Origin: Arcanobacterium haemolyticum DSM 20595
GTDB taxonomy: Bacteria; Actinomycetota; Actinomycetes; Actinomycetales; Actinomycetaceae
NCBI RefSeq assembly: GCF_000092365.1
Contig: NC_014218.1
Location: 744,001-808,000 of the forward strand
DNA: 64,000 nucleotides
Reading direction: 5' to 3'
A program made the translations under genes and the position numbers. This document shows positions 8,279 to 16,723 of this stretch, piece after piece. The notes below the pieces were generated by a model. That model made no database searches. It was not told where the DNA came from and saw only the letters and a list, made by a program, of their open reading frames with translations. Position 1 is the first letter of the stretch; the number at the start of each line of letters is the position of its first letter.

Positions 8279-10534
8279 TTACGAAAGAGCTGGCGGCAAC
8301 GGCGCATCTGTGACCACAGCTAGCCTGCGGGTTGCGCGAGTCATTGCCACATAAAGATCGCCCGGGCCTTCCTTGGCGATCCCCATCGGATTCACAACGA
8401 TCACGGAATCGAATTCTAGGCCTTTTGAATCGCGAGCGTTCATGACTCGGATACGCTTCGTGACGTCAGTGCCAGAGTTATCAATGCTCCAGGCATCTAA
8501 CGCAGGATTGCCAACAATGGCTTCTTTCGTGCGCGCCAGCAGGGAGTTTGGTGCGATGATCGCCAACGTACCGTGCTCTTGCCCATACTGGGAATCGAGC
8601 CGTTCGCATTCGGCGCCCGTCCGTGCCACAAGAGCATCAAACAATGTGGCAGTCTCAACCGAATCTGCCACGTAGGTATCTGGCAGATCGCGTACGGCGC
8701 GTACTGGCCGCACCGGGTGCCCAATGTTGCCCATCACCGCACACGCCCGATCGAGCAATGATGATGGCGTGCGGTAGGACATGGTGAGTTGATCGATCCG
8801 TGTGAACTCGCCAAGTGCGCCAAGCGCCTGCTTCCAGCCGCCGCTTGGCGCGCCGTCCGGCCGCTGATCGACGTCCCCAACGATTGTCATAGAGCGTGAC
8901 GGGTTGCGCCGTGCGATCATCCGCCATTGCATGTCGGAGAGTTCTTGGGCTTCGTCAACAACTACGTGCCCGTAGGTCCAGGTGCGATCGGTTGTGGCGC
9001 GTTCCGCGAGTGTATCTGCGCTATCGCCGCCGTAGAGGCGTTCAGCGACGTCGCCTGCATTAACGATCCCGCCGCCGAGCCCCATCGCATCCATCGTGTC
9101 AGAGACGTAGGAATCGTGGGTTCGCCGCTGGTTTTCGAGTGCGCGTTCTTGGGCGCGTTCCGCGTCGGTTGCGAATTCGCCGAGGTGTTCTGCGAGTTCG
9201 TCAAGGATAGGGATATCGGCGCGGGTGAATCCGGAAGAACGATCACGGTGTAGGAGCGCGCGTTCGGCGTCGGTGAGTTCGGGTGCGATTCGCGCCAGCA
9301 GTTCGGGGTAGTGGTAGATTCGCGCAAGGAGCGTAGTTGCCGACGACGGTAGCCAGTGCAGGTTGATTTCACGGCGGGCATCGATCGATTCGATCACGTC
9401 TCCGTAGAGGAAATCGTTGTGGACGAGATCGATGTCGAGTGCATCTGCGAGCTGCTGCGCGAGTTGTTCCACTAGGCGTTTTGCATAGATTTCGCGGGCT
9501 TGGTTGTGTGGTTTGCCAGATCGGCGGGCTTTGCGTTGTGCCGCATCTACCATTTTGGGGGTGAGTGTGAGTTTTTTCCCGTTGATAACGATGGTTGCGG
9601 TGTCCCGGCGCGGCTTTTCCACGATTTTGCGGATTGCGCGCTTGGCGAATTCGGCCCAGCGAGTATCGCCTTTCAGCGCGGCGACGTCTGCTGGTTCGGT
9701 GGCTGTTGCGCGCACGTTTGGTAACAGATCATCGACAGTTGTTGAGACGACGTCGGACTCACCGAGCGCTGGAAGCACCTGATCGATGTAACGCAAGAAG
9801 ATTGGGGAGGGCCCGATGATGAGGACGCCGGAGCGTGAGAGACGCTCACGGTATGTATAGAGAAGGTAGGCGGCGCGGTGGAGCGCTACGGCGGTTTTGC
9901 CGGTTCCTGGCCCACCCTGCACAACGAGGATTCCGTTCACATCGGAGCGAATGATCTGATCCTGTTCGGTTTGGATTGTGGCAACGATATCGCCCATGCG
10001 CCCGTCACGCGCTTTGCTCATCGCGGCGAAGAGCGCGCCTTCACCGGTGAGGTTGAGATCATCGGAGTGGGTATCGGAATCGGTAAGTAGTTCGTCTTCC
10101 ACTCCAATCACTGTGCGGAGCCGAGTTTGGATATGACGACGCCGGCGCACGTTTCCTGGGTGAGCTGCTGTTGCTTGATAAAATGGTTCGGATTGGGCGG
10201 CGCGCCAATCGGTTAAAATGATGTCATCGTTACCATCGCGAAGTGTGGTTCGGCCGATGTGGTGAATTTTGCCGTCTTGAGTATCAAGGCGGCCAAGCAC
10301 GAGCCGATTTTCTACATTGCGTAACCGCACAAGGTTATCTTCATAATGTGTTGCAAACGAGTCACGTTCTGAGACTTGACCTGGGGTTCCGCGGCCGCCT
10401 TGTGCACGAACTTTCGTTAGTTGATCAGCGTAGTATGCTCGCTGAGCATCGAGCGCATCATACGCTTGCGAGACGAACGTCTGTTCTTCTGCGATGGCTT
10501 TGTGCTGCGCGGTAAGTTCCGTTTGATCGGTCAC
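8279..10534 (-). CDS. HelD-like UvrD-family ATPase (RNA polymerase recycling)
   Basis: A 751-residue superfamily 1 helicase-like protein. The N-terminal coiled coil (about 1-85; HKAIAEEQTF to LRNVENRLVLGRLD) and the following FYQATAAHP segment are typical of HelD rather than true UvrD. Walker A QGGPGTGKT is at 206-214, Walker B VDEAQELSDMQW lies in the second half, and GDVDQRPDG and VAMTRATRRL are late helicase motifs. HelD proteins insert a coiled-coil arm into the RNA polymerase channels and release stalled enzyme from nucleic acid; the actinobacterial HelR group also confers rifamycin tolerance. The GTG at 10534 follows GGAGGG. Assignment to HelD versus HelR needs a phylogeny. Confidence 0.82.
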   Translation of the reverse strand: MTDQTELTAQHKAIAEEQTFVSQAYDALDAQRAYYADQLTKVRAQGGRGTPGQVSERDSFATHYEDNLVRLRNVENRLVLGRLDTQDGKIHHIGRTTLRDGNDDIILTDWRAAQSEPFYQATAAHPGNVRRRRHIQTRLRTVIGVEDELLTDSDTHSDDLNLTGEGALFAAMSKARDGRMGDIVATIQTEQDQIIRSDVNGILVVQGGPGTGKTAVALHRAAYLLYTYRERLSRSGVLIIGPSPIFLRYIDQVLPALGESDVVSTTVDDLLPNVRATATEPADVAALKGDTRWAEFAKRAIRKIVEKPRRDTATIVINGKKLTLTPKMVDAAQRKARRSGKPHNQAREIYAKRLVEQLAQQLADALDIDLVHNDFLYGDVIESIDARREINLHWLPSSATTLLARIYHYPELLARIAPELTDAERALLHRDRSSGFTRADIPILDELAEHLGEFATDAERAQERALENQRRTHDSYVSDTMDAMGLGGGIVNAGDVAERLYGGDSADTLAERATTDRTWTYGHVVVDEAQELSDMQWRMIARRNPSRSMTIVGDVDQRPDGAPSGGWKQALGALGEFTRIDQLTMSYRTPSSLLDRACAVMGNIGHPVRPVRAVRDLPDTYVADSVETATLFDALVARTGAECERLDSQYGQEHGTLAIIAPNSLLARTKEAIVGNPALDAWSIDNSGTDVTKRIRVMNARDSKGLEFDSVIVVNPMGIAKEGPGDLYVAMTRATRRLAVVTDAPLPPALS

Positions 10535-10691
10535 GTGTGCCCTCCGAATAAAAATCAAGTCCCATAATTATTCCTTATTTTGAGCACAGATGCACACCTG
10601 ACTGACGATGTGACGCTATCGCTATTCGAGACCAGCATACTAATGGCATGATGTTCTACAGTTAAGAGTGATGAATACTTGAGGAGGGTTG

Positions 10692-11714
10692 ATGGCTAAC
10701 TTTGTGACATATCCTGAGAACCTAGGGGATGTAACAGTTCCAACGTTGCTGATTGGACTAGTTGATCATTTAGTTGATCCTGGTGCCATAGGGCAGGCCG
10801 TCAATGCGTGCATTGATTTGCTCGATTCTGTTGAGGTTGCGACTTTTGATGCAGATCCTCTCTACGATTATCGAGCACAGCGGCCAATCGTCACCTATGT
10901 TGATGGGATTCTTGCCTCCAGTTTTGAACCAGGAATGTCACTTGTGCTCGTCACTGATGTCAACGGCAACCCGTTCCTCTACTTGCATGGAACAGAACCT
11001 GATTTTCATTGGCCACGCCTCACAGAAGACATCTTGGAAATCGTGTCCCGTTTCGGAGTCGAACACATCTTCTCTATCAACGGTATGCCAGCGCCGATCC
11101 CGCATACGCGCCCGGCAGATATGCTTATCCGAACAACGCAACACGTAGAAAACCCTGCGATTGTTCACGGGCAAGCCAGCCATCCGGCGTCGTTATCCGA
11201 CTACGCGGAATATCAACTTGGAACCCAAGGCTACAAAGCAACGAACATTCGCGTGCGTGTGCCACTATATATGTCCAGGTCAGATATGCCATTCTTCTCC
11301 GGTGCGCTCGCGGTTGTACGGCAACTGGCAACGCTCGGCGGCCCCACAATCCCACTTGGAGATCTGGAACAACACGAAGATCAGCAAGCGGTGGAACTCG
11401 TCGGCGTAGCCGAACAAGACGAACAATTCGCACGCATGATAGCCCAATTTGAAGAAGAATACGATTCATCTGACCAAGGCTTCGTGAAAATACATGAAGA
11501 ATCGGGGCCACTCCCAACGCCAGATGAAATTGGCGCTGCGGTTGAACGATTCTTAGCCATGCAAGATTCGAACCCACTAGAAGGGATCGTCACCCAGCCT
11601 GAACGCGCACCAAAAGAAAAGACGAAAGCGGCAGAACCTGCACAAGCGCAGGACCTGCGCACCCAACTCAAGAATTCGCTATCCCAACTGTTCAACCGTA
11701 AACACGGCAACTAA
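10692..11714 (+). CDS. PAC2-family protein
   Basis: A 340-residue cytoplasmic protein of the PAC2 fold, related to eukaryotic proteasome-assembly chaperones and conserved in actinobacteria, with no proven function. Visible features are FDADPLYDYRAQRP near residue 55, then PFLYLHGTEPDFHW, INGMPAPIPHTRP, and an acidic C-terminal region ending in a charged low-complexity tail. GAGGAGG at 10681-10687 fixes the ATG at 10692; a TTG one codon upstream is less likely. Its stop codon overlaps the stop of the convergent methyltransferase-like gene by 3 bases. No proteasome genes are seen nearby. Confidence 0.85.
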   Translation: MANFVTYPENLGDVTVPTLLIGLVDHLVDPGAIGQAVNACIDLLDSVEVATFDADPLYDYRAQRPIVTYVDGILASSFEPGMSLVLVTDVNGNPFLYLHGTEPDFHWPRLTEDILEIVSRFGVEHIFSINGMPAPIPHTRPADMLIRTTQHVENPAIVHGQASHPASLSDYAEYQLGTQGYKATNIRVRVPLYMSRSDMPFFSGALAVVRQLATLGGPTIPLGDLEQHEDQQAVELVGVAEQDEQFARMIAQFEEEYDSSDQGFVKIHEESGPLPTPDEIGAAVERFLAMQDSNPLEGIVTQPERAPKEKTKAAEPAQAQDLRTQLKNSLSQLFNRKHGN

Positions 11715-12532
11715 TCAGCACGCGGCCACCCGGCCTCTGCGTCAGTTACGGCAGATTCTCCTGCAGACTGGCGCAGAAGATCGGTTTCATTAATGAACCG
11801 CGCGGGCATCGGCAACTTACGCAACAAGCGATCGAGTGCATCTGTATCCAACGGAACATGCGACGCTACTAGGATAACGTTCCCAAACCGGCGCTTCTTC
11901 ATAATCGCCGGATCAGCGATCGCAACGACGTGGGCGAATGCGGCGCGTGCTCCCTGAACTTCCCGATAGACGGGGCCAAGCCCGCGTTCACCCGCAACGT
12001 TCACACAATAAATGCCGCTTTCCGCCAGCAAACTCGCAGCACGAAGATAAGCCTCTTGCGAAGCCATATAAGCCGGAACCCGGCCGTCGATAAATGTATC
12101 GCGAATAATCACATGCCACGAACCAGAGTTCGTATCCAACGTGGTGCGGGCATCCTGCGTACGAATCCGCACGGCAGGGGAGGACGGCACATCGAAATAC
12201 TCCCGGGCAATCGTTGCCAACTCCGGATCGATTTCGATTGCCAACTGGCGTGATCCTGGGCGCTGCGCCGCAAAACTACGCGCCAACGCACAACCAGCCC
12301 CACCCAAATGAAGAATCCGCAACGGCGCATCTGGCGCAAACACAACGTTCATTGCCTCGCGAACATGTTGCATATATTCGAACTCCAAATGCAACGGATC
12401 ATTGAGATCGATAGCCGTGGATTCGGCGTCGTCAATAAAAAGCGTACGAAGCGAATCGTTCGTGTCGATACGAACACACGCCATCGACGTCTGAAATGTG
12501 AGCGAACCTGAAGCCTGAGATTTACGTGCCAT
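11711..12532 (-). CDS. Spermidine-synthase-like SAM-binding protein
   Basis: A 273-residue protein with a Rossmann fold. Motif I ILHLGGAGCALA lies at about 73-84, the acidic end of strand 2 (AIEIDPEL) near 98-105, and TQDARTTL, VIIRDTFIDGRVP and LAESGIYCVNV follow. This matches the polyamine aminopropyltransferase-like family (DUF in many actinobacteria) rather than a defined methyltransferase. The true SpeE gatekeeper and polyamine residues (the GGGDG-type loop, with Asp as proton acceptor) are changed to GGAGC, so spermidine synthesis itself is doubtful. It is convergent with the PAC2 gene and divergent from dinB, only 60 bases away. Confidence 0.72.
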   Translation of the reverse strand: MARKSQASGSLTFQTSMACVRIDTNDSLRTLFIDDAESTAIDLNDPLHLEFEYMQHVREAMNVVFAPDAPLRILHLGGAGCALARSFAAQRPGSRQLAIEIDPELATIAREYFDVPSSPAVRIRTQDARTTLDTNSGSWHVIIRDTFIDGRVPAYMASQEAYLRAASLLAESGIYCVNVAGERGLGPVYREVQGARAAFAHVVAIADPAIMKKRRFGNVILVASHVPLDTDALDRLLRKLPMPARFINETDLLRQSAGESAVTDAEAGWPRAD

Positions 12533-12592
12533 TGCTTCAGCATAACCGGCACAACCACGCTACGCTAAAAGAAACGAAAAGGAGGGGAAGAC

Positions 12593-13819
12593 GTGTCCAA
12601 AGCACCACGATCGCAAGCCGCGCGCCGTTTTTGGGGCGACGACGACACCCACACTCCCATCCTTCACATGGACATGGACGCCTTCTTCGTCTCCGTAGAA
12701 CTACTCGAACGCCCAGAACTCATCGGGAAACCCGTAGCCGTTGGCGGGCTAGAACGCGGCGTCATCTCCGCCGCCTCCTACGAAGCCCGAACCTACGGCG
12801 TGAACTCAGCCATGCCCGTCGGCCTTGCAAAACGGCGCTGCCCACACCTCATCATCCTCCCCACAAACCGCCACAAATACGCCGCCATCTCACAACGCGT
12901 CATGGACTACCTGCGAACCATCACGCCCGCCGTGGAACAACTCTCCGTAGACGAAGCGTTCCTAGACGTGAGCGGAGCACGCAAACTCTTCGGAACCCCA
13001 ACCCACATCGCCACCACCATACGCGAATGGATACGAACCAACGAAGGAATCCCAGCCTCCATCGGAATCGCCTCCACAAAACACGTAGCAAAAATCGCCT
13101 CAGCCCACGCCAAACCAGACGGCCTCCTCCTCGTGCCCCACCACCGCACCCAAGACTTCCTCAACACCCTCCCCGTAGGCGCACTCTGGGGAGTAGGCGA
13201 CAAAACCCGCGAACTCCTCCACCGCAAAGGAATCGACACCGTCTCAGACGTTGTTGCAATCGGACCACAACGGCTCGTCACCATCCTCGGGCAAGCACAA
13301 GGCAACCACCTCTACCGGCTTGCCATCGGAGACGACCGCCGCAACGTCCAACCCCAACACGAAGAAAAATCCATCTCCCGCGAACACACCTTCTTCGATC
13401 CCGTCACCTCTACAACCGACGCACTTAAAGCAATCCTCTACCAATCACACGACGTCGCCCGCCGCCTACGCGCCCAAGACACCTACGCGCGAACAATATC
13501 CATCAAAGTCCGCTACTCCGACTTCACCACACTCACCCGCTCCATCACCCTCGGCGCCCCCACCAACACTGGCGCAGACATCTACGACGCCGCCACCAAA
13601 CTCCTCACACAACTTCCCATCGGAAACAAAGGAATCCGACTACTTGGCGTTCGCGCCGGCCAACTCTCACACCAAAACGACGGCCTCCAACTCACCCTCG
13701 GAGACGACGGGCGGCGCTCGCGAGCCGAAGAAGCCATGGATCTTGTGCGGCAAAAGTTCGGAAGTGGATCGCTTCAACAGGGATCGTTGGTGCGAAAGAA
13801 CGAATCAGATTCGCTCTGA
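12593..13819 (+). CDS. dinB: DNA polymerase IV (Y-family)
   Basis: An error-prone translesion polymerase of 408 residues. The Y-family signature HMDMDAFFVSVE puts a metal-binding Asp at 27, LSVDEAFLD supplies Asp120 and Glu121, and ASIGIASTKHVAKIAS is the fingers/palm motif. A helix-hairpin-helix (ALWGVGDKTRELL) and a little-finger domain follow. The C-terminus ends in SLVRKNESDSL with no obvious beta-clamp pentapeptide. The GTG at 12593 follows AAAAGGAGGGG. No SOS box is visible upstream, so LexA control is not supported. From about 12600 to 13740 the coding strand is markedly C-rich, with C-ending codons, unlike the neighbouring genes. Confidence 0.93.
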   Translation: MSKAPRSQAARRFWGDDDTHTPILHMDMDAFFVSVELLERPELIGKPVAVGGLERGVISAASYEARTYGVNSAMPVGLAKRRCPHLIILPTNRHKYAAISQRVMDYLRTITPAVEQLSVDEAFLDVSGARKLFGTPTHIATTIREWIRTNEGIPASIGIASTKHVAKIASAHAKPDGLLLVPHHRTQDFLNTLPVGALWGVGDKTRELLHRKGIDTVSDVVAIGPQRLVTILGQAQGNHLYRLAIGDDRRNVQPQHEEKSISREHTFFDPVTSTTDALKAILYQSHDVARRLRAQDTYARTISIKVRYSDFTTLTRSITLGAPTNTGADIYDAATKLLTQLPIGNKGIRLLGVRAGQLSHQNDGLQLTLGDDGRRSRAEEAMDLVRQKFGSGSLQQGSLVRKNESDSL

Positions 13820-13881
13820 TCTTGACCTTGGGGATAGTTCCGGTATTGTGAAGATGTAACAGCATGAGAAGGGAACCATTT

Positions 13882-14277
13882 ATGGCTCTGTCAGATTACG
13901 AGCGTCAAATGCTAGAACAGCTCGAAGCACAACTCAAAGGTGAGGATCCAAAGCTTGCTGAATCGTTGGCTCCGGAAGATCCTAACCAGACCCGCATGGC
14001 CCTATCCGCGCGCCACCTTGTGCTGGGGCTGATTATTGCTGTCTCAGGTTTGGGTGTGGTTTTGGCAGGCGTTGCTACCGAACTAATTATTGTTGGTGTA
14101 GCTGGGGCCGTGGTTGTGTGGCTTGGCCTCATGTATATTCTTAAAGGCATGTCCCAAGTTCCAGTTGAAGCGGGTGCTGCGCCAGGGCCGAAGCCACAGA
14201 GCGGTAGTGCTGTTGAAAGCTTTTTGGAGCGCCAAAAGCGCGCATTCGAGAAGCGCCGTGAAGAAGGCGGATTCTAG
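13882..14277 (+). CDS. DUF3040 membrane protein
   Basis: A 131-residue actinobacterial protein of unknown function. The N-terminal helix has the family pattern LSDYERQMLEQLEAQL and is followed by two transmembrane helices (about 46-65 and 68-88) and a basic cytoplasmic tail (ERQKRAFEKRREE). The start MALSDYE follows GAGAAGGGAA; the frame extends 6 codons upstream. In mycobacteria a DUF3040 gene also lies just before mraZ, so the position is conserved, but no role in division has been shown. Confidence 0.85.
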   Translation: MALSDYERQMLEQLEAQLKGEDPKLAESLAPEDPNQTRMALSARHLVLGLIIAVSGLGVVLAGVATELIIVGVAGAVVVWLGLMYILKGMSQVPVEAGAAPGPKPQSGSAVESFLERQKRAFEKRREEGGF

Positions 14278-14302
14278 CAAGGTCTTTGTTGAAATATGTG
14301 TG

Positions 14303-14331
14303 ATGGGAGCAGGTTGCCTGCTCCCATTTTT
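14303..14331 (+). terminator. Rho-independent terminator after the DUF3040 gene
   Basis: ATGGGAGCAGG pairs with CCTGCTCCCAT around a short loop (14303-14327), followed by a T-run at 14328-14331. Confidence 0.88.
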
Positions 14332-14700
14332 GTATGCCTTTGTCTGTGACTATATGTAGCAGTGCAGTGCCTCGCGGTGGCTCGTAGCGCTTCGCGGTGG
14401 CTCGCAGTGCCTCGCGGCACCTGCATTTTTATAGGAAATCCGGCACGGGCTCGCTGTATGTTGCAGGGCGTGTCGGATTTTCAAGGTTTTTGCAGGTGCG
14501 CCAGGCGAGAAGCGGAGTCGGCTGAATGTCCCTCCACTTTGCTCCACAGGTAGGTTTTCATGGCTGTGTAGATAGCAAATATCAGCCAATCTAAGGGATT
14601 TTATGGACATAAGCACCTGTAGTAACGTTATTCACTCCACTTACTTTTTGGCGATTTTAGAATAATTCTGCGCGGCAAATATCCTTTTCAATCCCAAACG
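14332..14700. repeat. Gene-free stretch with 20-bp tandem repeats and a long nested hairpin
   Basis: No gene is supported here. Two full copies and one partial copy of a 20-bp unit (core TCGCGGTGGCTCG) run from 14366 to about 14416. They lead directly into a nested inverted repeat: outer arms GCACCTGCA (14417-14425) and TGCAGGTGC (14491-14499), inner arms AAATCCGGCACG (14436-14447) and CGTGTCGGATTT (14469-14480, one G-T pair). The rest is AT-rich DNA that probably includes the mraZ promoter. A structured RNA or a degenerate palindromic mobile element are both possible. Confidence 0.55.
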
Positions 14701-14725
14701 TGGTGGGTTGTGGGGTAAAGTGGAG
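14701..14725 (+). promoter_or_regulatory. MraZ operator: three TGGNG direct repeats
   Basis: TGGTG (14701), TGGGG (14711) and TGGAG (14721) recur exactly every 10 bases with 5-base spacers. The E. coli MraZ operator is TGGGN direct repeats separated by 5 bases upstream of mraZ. The last repeat ends 27 bases before the mraZ ATG, so autoregulation is likely. Confidence 0.72.
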
Positions 14726-14752
14726 GCAACGTTGCATGAAGGGGGGTGAACG

Positions 14753-15184
14753 ATGTTCCTTGGTACCTACGAGCCACGGCTTGATGACAAGGGGCGTCTC
14801 ATTCTTCCTGCCAAGTTTCGTGATCAATTAGCTAACGGTCTGGTAGTAACGCGAGGTCAGGAGCACTGTTTATACGTGTTCCCGTTTGCAGAGTTCGAAA
14901 AGGTTTTGGAACGGTTACGGCAAGCGCCGATGACGTCCAAGGAAGCTCGAACGTACACTCGAGTGTTCCTGTCTGGAGCGAACGATCAAGTTCCTGATAA
15001 ACAAGGGCGCATTACACTCCCAGTTGCGCTTCGTAGCTATGCAGGGCTGGATCGTGAACTGGCCGTTATTGGTTCAGGTGATCATGTAGAAATTTGGGAT
15101 GCGGAAGCATGGAACACCTTCCTAACAACAAGTGAAGATGAATTCGCTGACAGGGAAGAAGAACTTATTCCTGGTGTTTTCTAG
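14753..15184 (+). CDS. mraZ: Transcriptional regulator MraZ
   Basis: A 143-residue DNA-binding protein of the AbrB-like double-psi fold, normally a ring-forming repressor of the dcw operon. Two tandem SpoVT/AbrB repeats are visible, each with a DxKGR/DxQGR motif: [18 protein letters not shown] (about 6-23) and [16 protein letters not shown] (about 78-93). It opens the division and cell-wall cluster. The start follows GGGGGGTGAACG. Three operator repeats lie just upstream. Confidence 0.96.
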   Translation: MFLGTYEPRLDDKGRLILPAKFRDQLANGLVVTRGQEHCLYVFPFAEFEKVLERLRQAPMTSKEARTYTRVFLSGANDQVPDKQGRITLPVALRSYAGLDRELAVIGSGDHVEIWDAEAWNTFLTTSEDEFADREEELIPGVF

Positions 15185-15200
15185 CCGCGTTGGCCCTCTT

Positions 15201-15246
15201 CTAGTTTCCTGAGGCAATTCCCCAGCTTCAGGCGGCTAGCGGGGGA
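15201..15246 (+). promoter_or_regulatory. Hairpin with TTCCCC loop upstream of rsmH (mraW-motif-like RNA)
   Basis: In the 114-base mraZ-rsmH gap, CTAG (15201) and CCTGA (15208-15212) pair with TCAGG (15228-15232) and CTAG (15236), leaving a loop containing TTCCCC (15218-15223). GGGGA at 15242-15246 could pair with that loop as a pseudoknot. The mraW RNA motif of mycobacteria sits at this position and has a CUUCCCC terminal loop, so this may be a divergent relative. No covariance test was possible. Confidence 0.42.
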
Positions 15247-15298
15247 CCTGTGTGGCGTAGATGCGCTGGGTGTGAGCGTTTTATGAAAGGAACGTGAA

Positions 15299-16309
15299 GT
15301 GTCGAAAACTGCCGATAATAATGCGTTGCACGTTCCCGTGCTGCTCCAGCCAATTATTGATATGCTCGGGCCTGCCTTGGAAGGCGATTCCGTGTTGATC
15401 GATTGCACGCTTGGTATGGGTGGGCATAGTGAAGCGTTTTTGCGTACCTTCCCTTCGTTACGTGTGATTGGCATTGATCGTGATGAGCAGGCTATTGAGT
15501 TGGCTAGTGCTCGGTTGGCTCCATTTGGGGATCGTTTTCAGGCGGTTCACACCACGTATGACGACGTCGATCGGGTTGCGTTCACCTATGGAAAGTCTGG
15601 GTGTGTGGATGCGATTTTGATGGATCTTGGCGTGTCTTCACTGCAGCTGGATGAAGTGGACCGCGGTTTTTCATATTCGCAAGACGCTCCGCTTGATATG
15701 CGTATGGATACAAGCAAAGGCATGACAGCAGGCGAATTGCTCAACTCGTATTCGCATGGAGAAATTGCTCGTATTTTGCGTGTTTATGGTGAAGAAAAGT
15801 TCGCTTCTCAGATTGCGCGTGCCATTGTTAAACGGCGTGAGGATCATCCGCTTGAACGCACACGTGAGTTGGCTGATCTTGTTCGCGATACGATTCCTGC
15901 TCCAGCACGGCGTAAGGGCGGTAATCCTTCTAAACGCACGTTCCAAGCCTTGCGCGTTGCTGTGAATAATGAACTGGATGTTTTGGAAGCAGCTGTTCCA
16001 CGGGCATTAGAAGCACTGCGGGTTGGCGGACGTATTGCCGTGGAATCGTACCAATCCCTTGAAGATCGGATTGTCAAGGATGCTTTTAATGTTGGACTCA
16101 CGTCCACATCTCCAGCGGGTCTCCCAATAGAACTTGCTGACCATGCCCCATATCTAGCACCGCTTACGCGCGGCGCTTTCAAAGCTGATCGGACCGAACA
16201 AGAGCTCAATCCGCGCTCCGCATCAGTACGTCTTCGCGGTGCGGAACGTCTCCGCCCCACACCTTCACACATTGATCAGCCATTCCGCAGGCAAGGAAGT
16301 GCGTTATGA
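15299..16309 (+). CDS. rsmH: 16S rRNA (cytosine-1402 N4)-methyltransferase RsmH
   Basis: Methylates N4 of C1402 in 16S rRNA using SAM; formerly MraW. The 336-residue protein starts VPVLLQPIIDML, then has SAM loop DCTLGMGGHSEAFL (about 39-52), GIDRDEQAIELA, DAILMDLGVSSLQLD and the conserved GFSYSQDAPLDMRMD. The GTG start follows GAAAGGAACG. The last 4 bases overlap ftsL. Standard second gene of the dcw cluster. Confidence 0.96.
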   Translation: MSKTADNNALHVPVLLQPIIDMLGPALEGDSVLIDCTLGMGGHSEAFLRTFPSLRVIGIDRDEQAIELASARLAPFGDRFQAVHTTYDDVDRVAFTYGKSGCVDAILMDLGVSSLQLDEVDRGFSYSQDAPLDMRMDTSKGMTAGELLNSYSHGEIARILRVYGEEKFASQIARAIVKRREDHPLERTRELADLVRDTIPAPARRKGGNPSKRTFQALRVAVNNELDVLEAAVPRALEALRVGGRIAVESYQSLEDRIVKDAFNVGLTSTSPAGLPIELADHAPYLAPLTRGAFKADRTEQELNPRSASVRLRGAERLRPTPSHIDQPFRRQGSAL

Positions 16310-16704
16310 GTTCCACTGCACAGGTACGAAAACTCAACGTTGTCCCATCATCGCGCCCGATTATCGAGGCTCCGGGACTCCACGTCGTTCCAACTCCAGC
16401 TCCAGCACGGGGCTTTTTCGGGACTGTCCTTCTATGCGCAACGATCTTTCTTGGATCGCTCGGCACCGCGTTCTACCTGAATACGTTGATGGTTGCCGGG
16501 GCCTACGAACTTAAAGACATCACTATTGAACAAAACGCGTTATCAGCTCGTGAAGCCACGTTGTCACGTGAAGTAAACACAAATTCATCCCCAGATCAAC
16601 TGCGGAGCTTGGCCAAGAAATTTGGTATGGTTCCCGCAACCTCTATGCTGTATGTTGATACTGAAACTGGAGCGATCACTGGGCCATCCAATAATGCAGA
16701 ATGA
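16306..16704 (+). CDS. ftsL: Cell division protein FtsL-like
   Basis: A 132-residue bitopic protein in the position of ftsL between rsmH and ftsI. It has a cytoplasmic N-terminus (about 1-36), one transmembrane helix (about 37-58; GTVLLCATIFLGSLGTAFYL) and an extracytoplasmic heptad segment (about 65-100; ITIEQNALSAREATLSREV) that should pair with a DivIC/FtsB partner. FtsL links FtsQ to the FtsW-FtsI synthase. The sequence is poorly conserved, so the name rests on topology and position. The start overlaps the rsmH stop (ATGA). Confidence 0.82.
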   Translation: MSSTAQVRKLNVVPSSRPIIEAPGLHVVPTPAPARGFFGTVLLCATIFLGSLGTAFYLNTLMVAGAYELKDITIEQNALSAREATLSREVNTNSSPDQLRSLAKKFGMVPATSMLYVDTETGAITGPSNNAE

Positions 16705-16723
16705 GTGGTGAGGAGGAAGGAAC

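Noticed and set aside
12526-13428. 300-residue rightward frame overlapping dinB
   Set aside because: Arg/His/Pro-rich artefact of the C-rich dinB coding strand in another frame.
14332-14752. RNase P RNA or another known housekeeping RNA in the gap before mraZ
   Set aside because: The conserved core signatures (such as GAGGAAAGTCC) are absent; only repeats and a hairpin are visible.
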